Source: Oscillospiraceae bacterium (GTDB lineage: Bacteria; Bacillota; Clostridia; Oscillospirales; Acutalibacteraceae). From it: DNA of 64,000 nucleotides. Location: contig SVOA01000002.1 in NCBI GenBank assembly GCA_015066635.1, positions 1-64,000 on the forward strand, written 5' to 3'. Within the stretch, counting starts at the first letter, position 1, and each line of letters opens with the position of its first letter. Shown in pieces: positions 33,937 through 42,576 of this stretch. The translations under genes were made by a program, and so were the position numbers. The notes below the pieces were generated by a model that saw nothing but the letters and a program-made list of their open reading frames with translations, had not been told where the DNA came from and ran no database searches.

Positions 33937-34629
33937 TTAAACACTGTATTTGTTTGAGTTGATTTTAACTCCGGGGCCCATTGTAGTAGCAACTACGCAG
34001 GACTTGATGTACTGACCCTTGAGTGCGGCAGGCTTTGCCTTAACGATAGCGTCCATAAGAGTCTCAAAGTTCTCCTGAAGCTTCTCAGCGCCGAAGGAAA
34101 CCTTGCCTATCGGGCAGTGAATAATGTTTGTCTTGTCAAGACGGTACTCAATCTTACCTGCCTTAGCCTCTGTAACAGCCTTGGCAACGTCAGGTGTAAC
34201 AGTACCTGCCTTAGGTGAAGGCATAAGTCCGCGGGGACCGAGAACCTTACCTAAACGGCCTACAAGACCCATCATATCGGGAGCTGCGATGCAGACATCA
34301 AAGTCCATCATACCGCCCTGCACCTGAGCAAGAAGGTCCTCAGCACCTACGATTTCCGCACCTGCTGCGGTTGCCGCGTCAGCAGCGTCGCCCTTTGCAA
34401 AAACTGCGACTCTGACGTTCTTACCTGTACCGTTGGGAAGTACGACAGCGCCTCTGACCTGCTGGTCTGCGTGACGTGAGTCAACGCCGAGACGGATATG
34501 AGCCTCTACTGTTTCGTCGAACTTTGCAGTTGCGGACTTAACAGCGATGTCAAACGCTTCTTCCGAATCATATAACTTTGTTTTCTCGATGAGCTTTGCG
34601 CTCTCGTTATATTTTTTTCCGTGTTTCAT
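33937..34629 (-). CDS. rplA: Ribosomal protein L1
   Basis: L1 of 230 residues, the protein of the mobile L1 stalk at the E site. Family stretches include [55 protein letters not shown] (the L1 signature) and the C-terminal [12 protein letters not shown] with GGGAGG upstream. Between rplK and the L10 leader, as usual. L1 represses its own operon in many bacteria, but no clear site is visible here. Confidence 0.98.
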   Translation of the reverse strand: MKHGKKYNESAKLIEKTKLYDSEEAFDIAVKSATAKFDETVEAHIRLGVDSRHADQQVRGAVVLPNGTGKNVRVAVFAKGDAADAATAAGAEIVGAEDLLAQVQGGMMDFDVCIAAPDMMGLVGRLGKVLGPRGLMPSPKAGTVTPDVAKAVTEAKAGKIEYRLDKTNIIHCPIGKVSFGAEKLQENFETLMDAIVKAKPAALKGQYIKSCVVATTMGPGVKINSNKYSV

Positions 34630-34685
34630 AATTTAATTTCCTCCCATTAAGTGGTTAATCGGATTTTTCCTCCCACGAAGGAGCA

Positions 34686-35111
34686 TCAATCTTCGACAGT
34701 GATGCCCATTGAACGAGCTGTACCGGCTATCATGCTCATAGCGGTTTCAATGTTAGCTGCGTTTAAGTCAGGCATTTTCTGCTCGGCAATTTTCTTAATC
34801 TGCTCACTCGTAATCTTTGCAACCTTGTTCTTGTTCGGTTCGCCCGAAGCCTTCTCGATGCCGCAAGCCTTTTTGATAAGAACTGCCGCAGGGGGAGTCT
34901 TGGTTACAAATGTGAATGAGTGGTCTGCATAAACTGTGATAACGACAGGAATAATAAGTCCCATATCGTTCTTTGTGCGTTCATTGAATTCCTTAGTGAA
35001 CGACATAATGTTAACGCCGTGCTGACCGAGTGCCGGTCCTACGGGCGGTGCCGGTGTTGCCTTGCCGGCGGGAATCTGAAGCTTAATAAAGCCTATTACT
35101 TTCTGAGCCAT
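34686..35111 (-). CDS. rplK: Ribosomal protein L11
   Basis: L11 of 141 residues, forming the GTPase-associated centre with 23S rRNA. The N-terminal domain [20 protein letters not shown] and C-terminal [20 protein letters not shown] are diagnostic. The start is ATG at 35111 with GGAGGTG upstream; the longer frame to 35168 is intergenic. It is followed 56 bases later by rplA. Confidence 0.98.
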   Translation of the reverse strand: MAQKVIGFIKLQIPAGKATPAPPVGPALGQHGVNIMSFTKEFNERTKNDMGLIIPVVITVYADHSFTFVTKTPPAAVLIKKACGIEKASGEPNKNKVAKITSEQIKKIAEQKMPDLNAANIETAMSMIAGTARSMGITVED

Positions 35112-35223
35112 TTTAGCACCTCCATATGTGGTAGTGGCGGAATAAGCGGCTTGACTTATCCCTCCCACAGTGCGACAACGCGCACTATAAAAAGCGACTT
35201 TGCGCTTAATACCTTAATAAATT

Positions 35224-35784
35224 TTATTTGTTTGCGACCTCAACCTGGTCAAGCTCAAGCTCAATGGGTGTTTCCCTGCCGAGCATTGAAATAACGACTC
35301 TGACCATATTGTTGTCTGTGTCGATTTCGTCAACAGTACCGCTGATGCCCTCAAAAGCACCGTCGATAATGGTAACCGTATCGCCCTTTTCGTAGTTGAC
35401 CTCGACAACCCTTTTCTCAACGCCGAGGTTTGCAACCTCTGCCTCTGTGAGAGGAACAGGTTTGCCCTCAGGGCCTACAAAGCCCGTAACGCCTCTGATA
35501 TTGCGTATGATATACCAGGTATCGTCGGTCATCTCAAGATCTCCCGTGTCCTCGTCCTCAAAAACGGCGAGTTTGACTATAACATAGCCGGGGAAAAGTT
35601 TTCTTTCGACTTCTTTCTTGGTACCGTCCTCTTTGACCTCGGTAACGATTTCGGTGGGAACCTGAATATCGAGAACATAGTCCTCCATTTTGCGGTTTTC
35701 TACAACCGTTTCAAGGTTCTGCGCTACCTTATTCTCGTAACCCGAGTAGGTGTGAACTACATACCATCTGGAGAATTCTGCCAT
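35224..35784 (-). CDS. nusG: Transcription termination/antitermination factor NusG
   Basis: NusG of 186 residues, which binds RNA polymerase and modulates pausing and termination. The NGN domain (WYVVHTYSGYENKVAQNLE ... GYVIVKL ... VRGVTGFVGPEGKPVPL) is followed by a KOW domain near 130-180 (EKGDTVTIIDGAFEGISGTV). Normal length. ATG with AGGAGG upstream, 12 bases after secE and upstream of rplK. Confidence 0.98.
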   Translation of the reverse strand: MAEFSRWYVVHTYSGYENKVAQNLETVVENRKMEDYVLDIQVPTEIVTEVKEDGTKKEVERKLFPGYVIVKLAVFEDEDTGDLEMTDDTWYIIRNIRGVTGFVGPEGKPVPLTEAEVANLGVEKRVVEVNYEKGDTVTIIDGAFEGISGTVDEIDTDNNMVRVVISMLGRETPIELELDQVEVANK

Positions 35785-35796
35785 GAGTTATCCTCC

Positions 35797-36171
35797 TTAT
35801 AAGCCTAAAAATCCGTGAATCATTCCTGTAACTGCCGCAGTAGTTGTTTCAGCATCCGCGCCCGAATTCTTGGCGAGATTGACAAGAGCCTTGACGCCCT
35901 CGGAAAGTCCCATATCTATAAGCCAGATAATAAGACCTAAAACCGCTACGCAGGCAAGAACTATACCGGTGCTCTTTATAACGGTCTTTGCGTCGGGCCA
36001 TACGACCTTTTTGCACTCGCCTCTGATGTCCTTGAAGAACTTTTTAACAGCCTTCCATGCGCGTGCGAATACATTACCGTTTTTGGGTTTAGCGGTATTC
36101 TTGCTGTCGGACTTTTTGGTTTCTTTCTTTTCGGAAGCTTCGGCAGATGTCTTTTTGATTTCGTCAGCCAT
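35797..36171 (-). CDS. secE: Preprotein translocase subunit SecE, extended form
   Basis: SecE of 124 residues, an essential part of the SecYEG channel. The core is FFKDIRGECKKVVWPDAKTV followed by one transmembrane helix (GIVLACVAVLGLIIWLIDMG). An N-terminal extension of about 40 residues rich in Lys, Ser and Glu precedes it, and about 35 residues follow the helix, making it twice the length of typical Bacillota SecE (about 60). ATG with GGAGGT upstream. Position between rpmG and nusG confirms the identity. Confidence 0.94.
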   Translation of the reverse strand: MADEIKKTSAEASEKKETKKSDSKNTAKPKNGNVFARAWKAVKKFFKDIRGECKKVVWPDAKTVIKSTGIVLACVAVLGLIIWLIDMGLSEGVKALVNLAKNSGADAETTTAAVTGMIHGFLGL

Positions 36172-36185
36172 TTTGTTACCTCCGC

Positions 36186-36335
36186 TTACTTTGTTTCTCT
36201 GTGGAGAGTATGCTTCTTGCAGAATCTGCAGTACTTGTTCATCTCCAGCCTGTCCGGCGTATTCTTTTTGTTTTTCATGGTGTTGTAATTACGCTGTTTG
36301 CACTCGGTGCAAGCCAATGTAATCTTTACTCTCAT
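36186..36335 (-). CDS. rpmG: Ribosomal protein L33
   Basis: L33 of 49 residues. It starts [17 protein letters not shown] and ends [15 protein letters not shown]. The two CxxC pairs mark the zinc-binding C+ form. The ATG at 36335 is preceded by GGAGGTG at 6 bases. It is the first gene of the rpmG-secE-nusG-rplKA-rplJL operon, 14 bases before secE, downstream of the promoter at 36427-36455. Confidence 0.97.
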   Translation of the reverse strand: MRVKITLACTECKQRNYNTMKNKKNTPDRLEMNKYCRFCKKHTLHRETK

Positions 36336-36426
36336 TTTCGGCACCTCCATTTATTAGCGATTTTCGCCTTTTGCCTGCCTCCAAAAAGTGAGCACAAAAA
36401 TAAAGCCCTCTTTCAGAGGTACACAT

Positions 36427-36455
36427 ACTATAACATAAGGGAATTGAGAAGTCAA
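36427..36455 (-). promoter_or_regulatory. Promoter of the rpmG-secE-nusG operon
   Basis: Minus strand TTGACT (36450-36455), 17-base spacer, TATAGT (36427-36432). A short CCTCT/AGAGG hairpin with a T-rich tail (about 36395-36418) lies at the start of the transcript and could attenuate it; this is weak. Confidence 0.75.
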
Positions 36456-36498
36456 GAAAAAATTTCAAATTATTATATGTATTATAACGAACATCATA

Positions 36499-36522
36499 AA
36501 AGGCTGACTTCCGTCAGCCTTT
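36499..36522 (-). terminator. Terminator after the topoisomerase operon
   Basis: AAAGGCTGAC (36499-36508) pairs with GTCAGCCTTT (36513-36522). Confidence 0.75.
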
Positions 36523-36542
36523 ATATATTAACAGTATGCCCG

Positions 36543-38789
36543 TTAAATCATTGAGAGCTGAACTCCCGAGTCCTCCGTGCCCGGGGTCGAGCCTGCGGCG
36601 GGAAGATTTCTCGTTCTGTATCTCGCGGGCTTGGCGAACATACCCTCGGTGTAATCCTCAACAGAAATAAGTCTGTGATTTTTCTTCTGCGTCATAACGC
36701 TTACTCCCTGCGTGTCCTTTGTAGTCTTGGGAGTTATGGCACCCGTGTTGAGCAGCAGAATTCTCATTGAGCTTGACCTGAGGACAAGCTCGCAGTCCTC
36801 TCTGATATAGCGGATGGCGGCAAGCGGGAATTTCTCGCAGTATGCCTTGATAAGCTTTTTACGGTTGGTCTTGGTAATGTATGAAGCAAGGTCAACCTTG
36901 GCAACCTTTCCGTTCTCAAAGAAGAAAAGCATATACCCCTTGTAATCGGAGGTGTTTACCATATAAATTGCGTTCTCGTCGGGCTCCATTTCAAGGTCGC
37001 TCGCAACGAACGAACCGAGAGCGCTTGCCTTGGTGTCCGCAAAGTCGGAGGTCTTTGCCTTATAGACCTGACATTTGTCGGTAAAGAACAAAAGCTCGGA
37101 ATTGTTCTGAGTTTCGACGGTCTGAACGACCTCGTCGCCCTCCTTGACCTTCTGCTCGGAGCTCATACGAAGCGACTGCGGAGTAATCTTTTTGAAGTAG
37201 CCTTCCTTTGTAAAGAAAAGCGTTACGGGATAGTCGGGAATGTCCTCCTCTATCGGCTCGCTGTCGGTTTCAAATTCGTATATAATTTTCGTTCTCCTCG
37301 GCTTGTCGTACTTTTCGGCAACCTCTTTAAGCTCGGAAACAATTATCTTTTTTACTCTCGACTTTGAGGACAGTATATCCTCCATATCCTCGATAGACTC
37401 TCTGAGATTCTGTATCTTCTCGGTGTGCCTGAGAATATACTCACGGTTGAGGTGCTTCAATTTGATTTCGGCAACGTATTTCGCCTGAGTCTCGTCAATG
37501 CCGAAGCCTATCATCAAGTTATATACAACCTGGTCCTCTTCCTCGGTGTTGCGGATAATGCTAATCGCCTTGTCAATGTCGAGCAATATTTTCTGAAGTC
37601 CCTCGAGCAAATGAAGTTCTTCCTTTGCTTTTGACAAATCAAAGAACACTCTGCGGTTTACGCACTCTGTACGGAAGGCTATCCACTCAAGAAGCAGGTC
37701 TTTTACGCCGAGCACTCTCGGAGTACCTGCGATAAGAATGTTGAAGTTACAGCCGAAGGAGTCCTCAAGAGGCGTGGTTTTGAAAAGCTTTTTCATCAGC
37801 TTGTCGGGATCCGTTCCCCTCTTGACGTCGATTGTAATTTTAAGTCCCTTCTTATCCGTTTCGTCACGAATGTCGGAGATTTCCTTTATCTTGCCCGCTC
37901 TGGCAAGCTCTATAATCTTGTCGATTATGGCTTCAGAGGTCGTTGTAGCGGGTATCTCATAAATATCTATACAGTGATTTGTCTTGTCATAATTATACTT
38001 TGCGCGGAGCCTGAAGCTTCCTCTGCCCGTGCGGTAAATCTCGGACATAGCGTCCTTATCGTAGAGCAACTGCGCGCCGCCGATAAAGTCGGGCGCTCTG
38101 AGAGTTTCCGTTATATCCGCGTCGGGGTTTTTGATAAGTTCAACCGTCGTGTTGCAGATTTCCCCGAGATTAAATGAGCATATATTTGACGCCATACCTA
38201 CCGCGATACCCGTATTTGCATTGACAAGCACCGAAGGGAAGGTTACGGGGAATAAGGTGGGCTCGGTCATTGAGTTATCGTAATTCGGTACAAAGTCAAC
38301 CGTGTCCTTGCCTATATCTCTGAAAAGCTCTGCGGATATGGGAGCAAGCTTTGCTTCCGTGTATCGTGAAGCGGCATACTTCATATCTCTTGAATACGCT
38401 TTACCGAAGTTTCCCTTTGACTCAATGTACGGATGAAGCAGCGCCTCGTTACCTCTGGCAAGGCGTATCATTGTTTCATAAATCGCCTGATCGCCGTGAG
38501 GGTTGAGCTGCATTGTGCGTCCTACAATATTTGCGCTCTTGATGGTAGGACCGTTCAGAAGTCCCATTTTATACATAGTATAGAGCAGTTTCCTGTGCGA
38601 GGGCTTAAAGCCGTCTATTTCGGGAATTGCTCTTGACATGATAACGCTCATCGCGTAAGGCATATAGTTTACCTCAAGCGTGTCGGTAATGTCCTGCCTT
38701 ACGATTTCGCCCGCGCCCGAAATATGAGTGCGAAGGTCAAGTTCGTTATCGTTATGTTTGATTTCGTCTGTCTTTTTCTTTTTTGGCAT
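36543..38789 (-). CDS. Type IIA topoisomerase subunit A (ParC/GyrA-like)
   Basis: Breakage-reunion subunit of 748 residues. It shows NYMPYAMSVIMSRAIPEIDGFKPSHRKLLYTMY near residues 40-70 and the active-site tyrosine in AASRYTEAKLA near 142. A coiled-coil centre follows. The C-terminal domain is shorter than in GyrA, and I see no GyrA box (QRRGGKG), which argues against a classical supercoiling gyrase and for a topoisomerase IV-like decatenase or relaxase. It starts 12 bases after the B subunit gene, forming a two-gene operon. No other topoisomerase gene is in the window, so I leave the name open. Confidence 0.88.
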   Translation of the reverse strand: MPKKKKTDEIKHNDNELDLRTHISGAGEIVRQDITDTLEVNYMPYAMSVIMSRAIPEIDGFKPSHRKLLYTMYKMGLLNGPTIKSANIVGRTMQLNPHGDQAIYETMIRLARGNEALLHPYIESKGNFGKAYSRDMKYAASRYTEAKLAPISAELFRDIGKDTVDFVPNYDNSMTEPTLFPVTFPSVLVNANTGIAVGMASNICSFNLGEICNTTVELIKNPDADITETLRAPDFIGGAQLLYDKDAMSEIYRTGRGSFRLRAKYNYDKTNHCIDIYEIPATTTSEAIIDKIIELARAGKIKEISDIRDETDKKGLKITIDVKRGTDPDKLMKKLFKTTPLEDSFGCNFNILIAGTPRVLGVKDLLLEWIAFRTECVNRRVFFDLSKAKEELHLLEGLQKILLDIDKAISIIRNTEEEDQVVYNLMIGFGIDETQAKYVAEIKLKHLNREYILRHTEKIQNLRESIEDMEDILSSKSRVKKIIVSELKEVAEKYDKPRRTKIIYEFETDSEPIEEDIPDYPVTLFFTKEGYFKKITPQSLRMSSEQKVKEGDEVVQTVETQNNSELLFFTDKCQVYKAKTSDFADTKASALGSFVASDLEMEPDENAIYMVNTSDYKGYMLFFFENGKVAKVDLASYITKTNRKKLIKAYCEKFPLAAIRYIREDCELVLRSSSMRILLLNTGAITPKTTKDTQGVSVMTQKKNHRLISVEDYTEGMFAKPARYRTRNLPAAGSTPGTEDSGVQLSMI

Positions 38790-38801
38790 TGTTCTTCTCC
38801 G

Positions 38802-40787
38802 TTATGATATATCGGCAAGTTCAATATACTGATAGCCGTTTTCTGCGATAAAGTCTTTTCTGCCCTGAAGGTCATTTCCCAAAAACAGCTCGAATTTCTC
38901 CGCAACTGCTTCGGGGTTATAGTCAGGCTCGACCTTGATAAGACGGCGGGTTGCGGGATTCATAGTGGTCAGCCACATCATTTCGGGCTCGTTCTCGCCG
39001 AGTCCCTTTGAACGCTGAACGGTATATTTTCTGTCGCCTATCTCCTCAAGCGCCTGCGCTTTTTCTTTCTCGGTATAACAGAACCATGTTTCGTCCTTGG
39101 TATTGATTTCGTAAAGCGGAGACTCCGCAATATAAACCTTGCCCTCTTTTATGAGAGTAGGCATAAGGCGGTAAATCATGGTAAGTATAAGCGTTCTTAT
39201 CTGGAAGCCGTCAACATCGGCATCGGTACAGATTATGACCTTATTCCAGCGAAGGTTGTCAATACTGAAAAGCGAAATGCCCTTATTCAGTTTTGTGTTG
39301 ACCTCAACTCCGCAGCCAAGCACCTTAACAAGGTCGGTAATAATTTCATTTTTGAAAATCTTGGCGTATTCGGATTTAAGGCAGTTAAGAATTTTACCTC
39401 TTACGGGCATAACCGCCTGGAAAGACGAGTCCCTCGCCTGCTTGCAGGAACCGAGCGCCGAGTCGCCTTCAACGATAAAGAGCTCTCTTTCGCTTATTTC
39501 CTTTGAACGGCAGTCAACGAATTTCTCAATTCTGTCCGTCATCGAGTTGCCCGTCTGAAGCGTCTTTTTGATATTGAGTCTCGTTGTTTCCGCCCTTATG
39601 CGCGAACGCATATTGATAAGCACCTGGTCGGCTATCTTGTCCGCCTCGATTTTATTCTCTATAAAATAAACTTCAAGGCTGTGCTTGATGAATTCTGTCA
39701 TTGCCTCCTGTATGAACTTGTTTGTAATCGCCTTTTTGGTCTGATTCTCATAAGATGTCTGGGTCGAGAACGAGGAAATTACGATTACAAGACAGTCCTC
39801 AATATCCTGGAAGGTTATCTTGCTGTCGGACTTCAGGTATTTATTGCTTGATTTAAGGTAAGCGTCTATCTGTGCGACAAATGCGCTCTTGACCGCTTTT
39901 TCGGGAGCGCCGCCGTGCTCAAGAAAACTTGAGTTGTGATAGTACTCCTTAAACTGAACCTTATTTGAAAAGCACAGCGCTATATTCATCTTAACCTTAT
40001 AGTCGGGCATATCCTCACGGTCTCTGCCCTTTCTCTCGGTCTGCCAGTACTGTACCGAGGAAAATGCGTCATCGCCGACGATTTCCTTAACATAATCCAC
40101 TATGCCGTCCTCATAGTAAAACTCATACTTTTCAAATGAAGCGGCGGTTTTCTGGTCCTTTAATATGAATTTGACGCCGGGGTTTACAACCGACTGTCTC
40201 TTGATGACCTCGGTAAAATACTCAAGCGGTATATTTATATCGGTAAAAACCTTGAGGTCGGGCTTCCAGCGAATTCTTGTGCCCGTATCTTTTTTGGGAT
40301 AAGGCTCCTTCTGAAGGTCGCCTACGGGATTGCCCTCTTTGAAATTCATTTTATAAACGGTGCCGTTCTTGTGAATTTCAGCCTCCATATATTCTGAAGC
40401 GTACTGAGTCGCGCAAAGTCCGAGACCGTTAAGTCCGAGCGAATACTCGTATGTTCCTCCGCTGTTGGTGTCGTATTTGCTGCCCGCGTACATCTCGCAG
40501 AAAAGCAGTTCCCAGTTGTATCTGCCCTCTTTTTCGTTATAGTCCATCGGCATACCTCTGCCGTGGTCGAGCACCTCTATCGAGCCGTCGAGAAAACGGG
40601 TAACGGTAATTTCCTTGCCGTAGCCCTCTCTCGCCTCGTCAATGGAGTTGGACAGAATTTCAAAGACTGCGTGCTCGCAGCCCTCTATTCCGTCCGAGCC
40701 GAAAATAACGGCAGGTCTTTTTCTGACACGGTCGGCGCCTTTTAACTGAGATATGCTTTCTTCTGTATAGTCAGCTCTTTTAGCCAT
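38802..40787 (-). CDS. Type IIA topoisomerase subunit B (ParE/GyrB-like)
   Basis: ATPase/TOPRIM subunit of 661 residues, partner of the A subunit downstream. The GHKL ATP site is seen in EILSNSIDEA and DHGRGMPMDYNEKEG. A family-type loop is GLNGLGLCATQYAS. The TOPRIM region has FIVEGDSALGSCKQARD and the metal-binding CTDADVDGFQIRTL. The N-terminal ATPase loop differs from common GyrB (no VGGxHGVG), in line with a divergent clostridial second topoisomerase. ATG with AAAGGAAGG upstream; expression starts at a promoter overlapped by a large palindrome. Confidence 0.88.
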   Translation of the reverse strand: MAKRADYTEESISQLKGADRVRKRPAVIFGSDGIEGCEHAVFEILSNSIDEAREGYGKEITVTRFLDGSIEVLDHGRGMPMDYNEKEGRYNWELLFCEMYAGSKYDTNSGGTYEYSLGLNGLGLCATQYASEYMEAEIHKNGTVYKMNFKEGNPVGDLQKEPYPKKDTGTRIRWKPDLKVFTDINIPLEYFTEVIKRQSVVNPGVKFILKDQKTAASFEKYEFYYEDGIVDYVKEIVGDDAFSSVQYWQTERKGRDREDMPDYKVKMNIALCFSNKVQFKEYYHNSSFLEHGGAPEKAVKSAFVAQIDAYLKSSNKYLKSDSKITFQDIEDCLVIVISSFSTQTSYENQTKKAITNKFIQEAMTEFIKHSLEVYFIENKIEADKIADQVLINMRSRIRAETTRLNIKKTLQTGNSMTDRIEKFVDCRSKEISERELFIVEGDSALGSCKQARDSSFQAVMPVRGKILNCLKSEYAKIFKNEIITDLVKVLGCGVEVNTKLNKGISLFSIDNLRWNKVIICTDADVDGFQIRTLILTMIYRLMPTLIKEGKVYIAESPLYEINTKDETWFCYTEKEKAQALEEIGDRKYTVQRSKGLGENEPEMMWLTTMNPATRRLIKVEPDYNPEAVAEKFELFLGNDLQGRKDFIAENGYQYIELADIS

Positions 40788-40815
40788 TTTTTGCCTTCCT
40801 TTAAAAAATAAAATA

Positions 40816-40851
40816 TAATCGCAATATATTTTACACTATATATTGCGATTA
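40816..40851. promoter_or_regulatory. Perfect 14-bp-arm palindrome over the topoisomerase promoter
   Basis: TAATCGCAATATAT (40816-40829) and ATATATTGCGATTA (40838-40851) are exact inverted copies separated by TTTACACT. The element covers the -10 box and the whole spacer of the promoter. It may be an operator for an unidentified dimeric regulator or a cruciform-prone, supercoiling-responsive element. Confidence 0.8.
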
Positions 40852-40857
40852 AGTCAA
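40828..40857 (-). promoter_or_regulatory. Promoter of the topoisomerase operon
   Basis: Minus strand TTGACT (40852-40857), 18-base spacer, TAAAAT (40828-40833). The slightly long spacer is a feature of some supercoiling-sensitive promoters. Confidence 0.6.
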
Positions 40858-40902
40858 GGTTTAAACATATTATTTTGTGCTTTTTGCCGAATTTCGGGGC
40901 GT

Positions 40903-41118
40903 TTAGTCCGGTTTTTCGGACTTGCGTGTTATTTTTCGCTTGTTTCCCTCGCTGTCCACTATGTAAGTGTTGTCAAGCTGGGCGACCAGATTCTTTTTAA
41001 AGGCGGCGAGATATTCTTTGCGCAGTCTTTGCTGCTCAAGCATTTCCGCTTCGGTAAGCCCCTCTGTTCTCTGCTTCTTTGCAAGCTCGTTAATTCTTTT
41101 AAGTCTGTCTGTTTCCAT
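40903..41118 (-). CDS. DUF896 protein (YnzC/UPF0291 family)
   Basis: Small protein of 71 residues of the DUF896 family. It is helical, with RINELAKKQRTEGLTEAEMLEQQRLR as the conserved core and a positively charged C-terminal half. Bacillus YnzC belongs here and lies in an SOS-linked locus; the molecular role is unknown. ATG with GGGAG upstream. It lies back to back with cca and upstream of the topoisomerase operon promoter. Confidence 0.9.
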   Translation of the reverse strand: METDRLKRINELAKKQRTEGLTEAEMLEQQRLRKEYLAAFKKNLVAQLDNTYIVDSEGNKRKITRKSEKPD

Positions 41119-41167
41119 AGCCGTCTCCCTCGGTTTGATAGAAGTATTTTAATACATTTTTCCCGAC

Positions 41168-41197
41168 TTGTAAACAAGGGGAGTTTTGTAGTATAAT
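41168..41197 (+). promoter_or_regulatory. cca promoter
   Basis: TTGTAA (41168-41173), 18-base spacer, consensus TATAAT (41192-41197). Only six bases separate the -10 box from the ATG at 41204. Confidence 0.6.
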
Positions 41198-41203
41198 GTT
41201 TTT

Positions 41204-42535
41204 ATGATGAAATTCACTTTACCCGAACAGGTTAATACCGCATTGAAGCTGCTCCTTGAGAACGGCTTTGAAGCATATGCCGTCGGCGGATGTGTGCGCG
41301 ACCTTGTTATGGGTAAAATGCCCAACGACTATGACATTACGACAAATGCCATGCCAGAGGAAACCGAAAAAGTTTTTGAGGGCTTCCGTATAATTGAAAC
41401 AGGCATTAAGCACGGCACGGTTACGGTTATCGCAGACGGTATGCCCCTTGAAATCACAACTTACAGAATTGACGGGGAATATCTTGACTCGCGCCATCCC
41501 GAAACGGTAAGCTTCTCAAGAAATTTAAAGGATGATTTGTCGCGCCGCGATTTTACCGTAAACACCCTCTGTTATAACGAAAAAGAAGGCGTTATTGACC
41601 TTTTCGGCGGTATTGAGGATATCGACAGAAAGATTATCCGCTGTGTCGGGGAACCCGATAAGCGCTTTAACGAGGACGCGCTGAGAATACTGCGCGGAAT
41701 ACGTTTCGCCTGCTCGCTCGGGTTTACCGTCGAGGAAGAAACGGCACAAAGCATTCTCAGGAACAAGGATCTTATAAAAAATATCGCCGCCGAAAGAGTA
41801 AGAGACGAGTTTGTCAAACTCATTACCGCGGACAGAATATATGATAACGTTTCGCGTTTCCGTGAGGTTATAGAAGTATTTATACCCGAATACGGGGCGC
41901 TCACGGGTTGCGAACAGAACACGCCCTACCACTGCTACGACGTTTTTGAGCATTCGGTCAGGTCGGCGGAGTATATTGAAAACGACAGAAATTTAAGGCT
42001 CACAATGTTCCTGCACGATATTGCCAAGCCGCTTTGCAAAACCACCGACGAATTCGGCACCGACCACTTCAAGGGGCACGCAAAAGCGGGGGCAGAGATG
42101 GCGGAAGACATTTTAAGGCGTATGAAATTCGATAATAACGCGATAAAATATGTGCCGTTTTTAATCGGACTTCACTCGGAGCGTTTCCCCGTTTCAAAGA
42201 CCGAAGCGAAAGAAATGCTGCGCAGAATCGGCAGGGAAGCTTATCTCGATTTTATCAAGGTAAGGCGCGCCGACACCCTTGCAAAAAAGGACCCGCATTC
42301 AAAGGACGAAAAGATAAAAAATATGCTTGCCTTTTATGAAGCAATAGAAAAAAACGGCGAGTGCTGGAATCTCGAAAGCCTTGCGGTTAACGGCAGCGAC
42401 ATAAAGGAACTCGGCGTTAAAAGCGGTCCCGAAATAAAACGGCTTCTCGACTTTGCTCTCGGCGAAGTAATACACAAAAGAGTGCCAAACGACAAACAGA
42501 GCATTTTAAATCTGATTGAGGACTTAACAGAATAA
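41204..42535 (+). CDS. cca: CCA tRNA nucleotidyltransferase
   Basis: Class II CCA-adding enzyme of 443 residues that builds or repairs the tRNA 3' CCA end. The catalytic head shows YAVGGCVRDLVMG and NDYDITTNAMPEE (GGxxR and DxD motifs). Next come RRDFTVNTLCYN and the neck motif EDALRILRGIRFA. A C-terminal HD domain is present (FLHDIAKP near residue 270). The ATG at 41204 begins at about the predicted transcription start and has no ribosome site, suggesting a leaderless mRNA. It is a single-gene unit ended by a two-way terminator. Confidence 0.95.
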   Translation: MMKFTLPEQVNTALKLLLENGFEAYAVGGCVRDLVMGKMPNDYDITTNAMPEETEKVFEGFRIIETGIKHGTVTVIADGMPLEITTYRIDGEYLDSRHPETVSFSRNLKDDLSRRDFTVNTLCYNEKEGVIDLFGGIEDIDRKIIRCVGEPDKRFNEDALRILRGIRFACSLGFTVEEETAQSILRNKDLIKNIAAERVRDEFVKLITADRIYDNVSRFREVIEVFIPEYGALTGCEQNTPYHCYDVFEHSVRSAEYIENDRNLRLTMFLHDIAKPLCKTTDEFGTDHFKGHAKAGAEMAEDILRRMKFDNNAIKYVPFLIGLHSERFPVSKTEAKEMLRRIGREAYLDFIKVRRADTLAKKDPHSKDEKIKNMLAFYEAIEKNGECWNLESLAVNGSDIKELGVKSGPEIKRLLDFALGEVIHKRVPNDKQSILNLIEDLTE

Positions 42536-42567
42536 AAAAAGAACGCAGTTTTTACTGCGTTCTTTTC
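42534..42567. terminator. Bidirectional terminator between cca and the response regulator gene
   Basis: GAACGCAGT (42541-42549) pairs with ACTGCGTTC (42554-42562), with A7 on one side and TTTTC on the other. Confidence 0.85.
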
Positions 42568-42576
42568 AGTTGAAAT

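Noticed and set aside
36172-36185. tRNA-Trp gene between rpmG and secE, found in some Bacillota
   Set aside because: The gap is only 14 bases; no tRNA-like sequence was noticed anywhere in the window.
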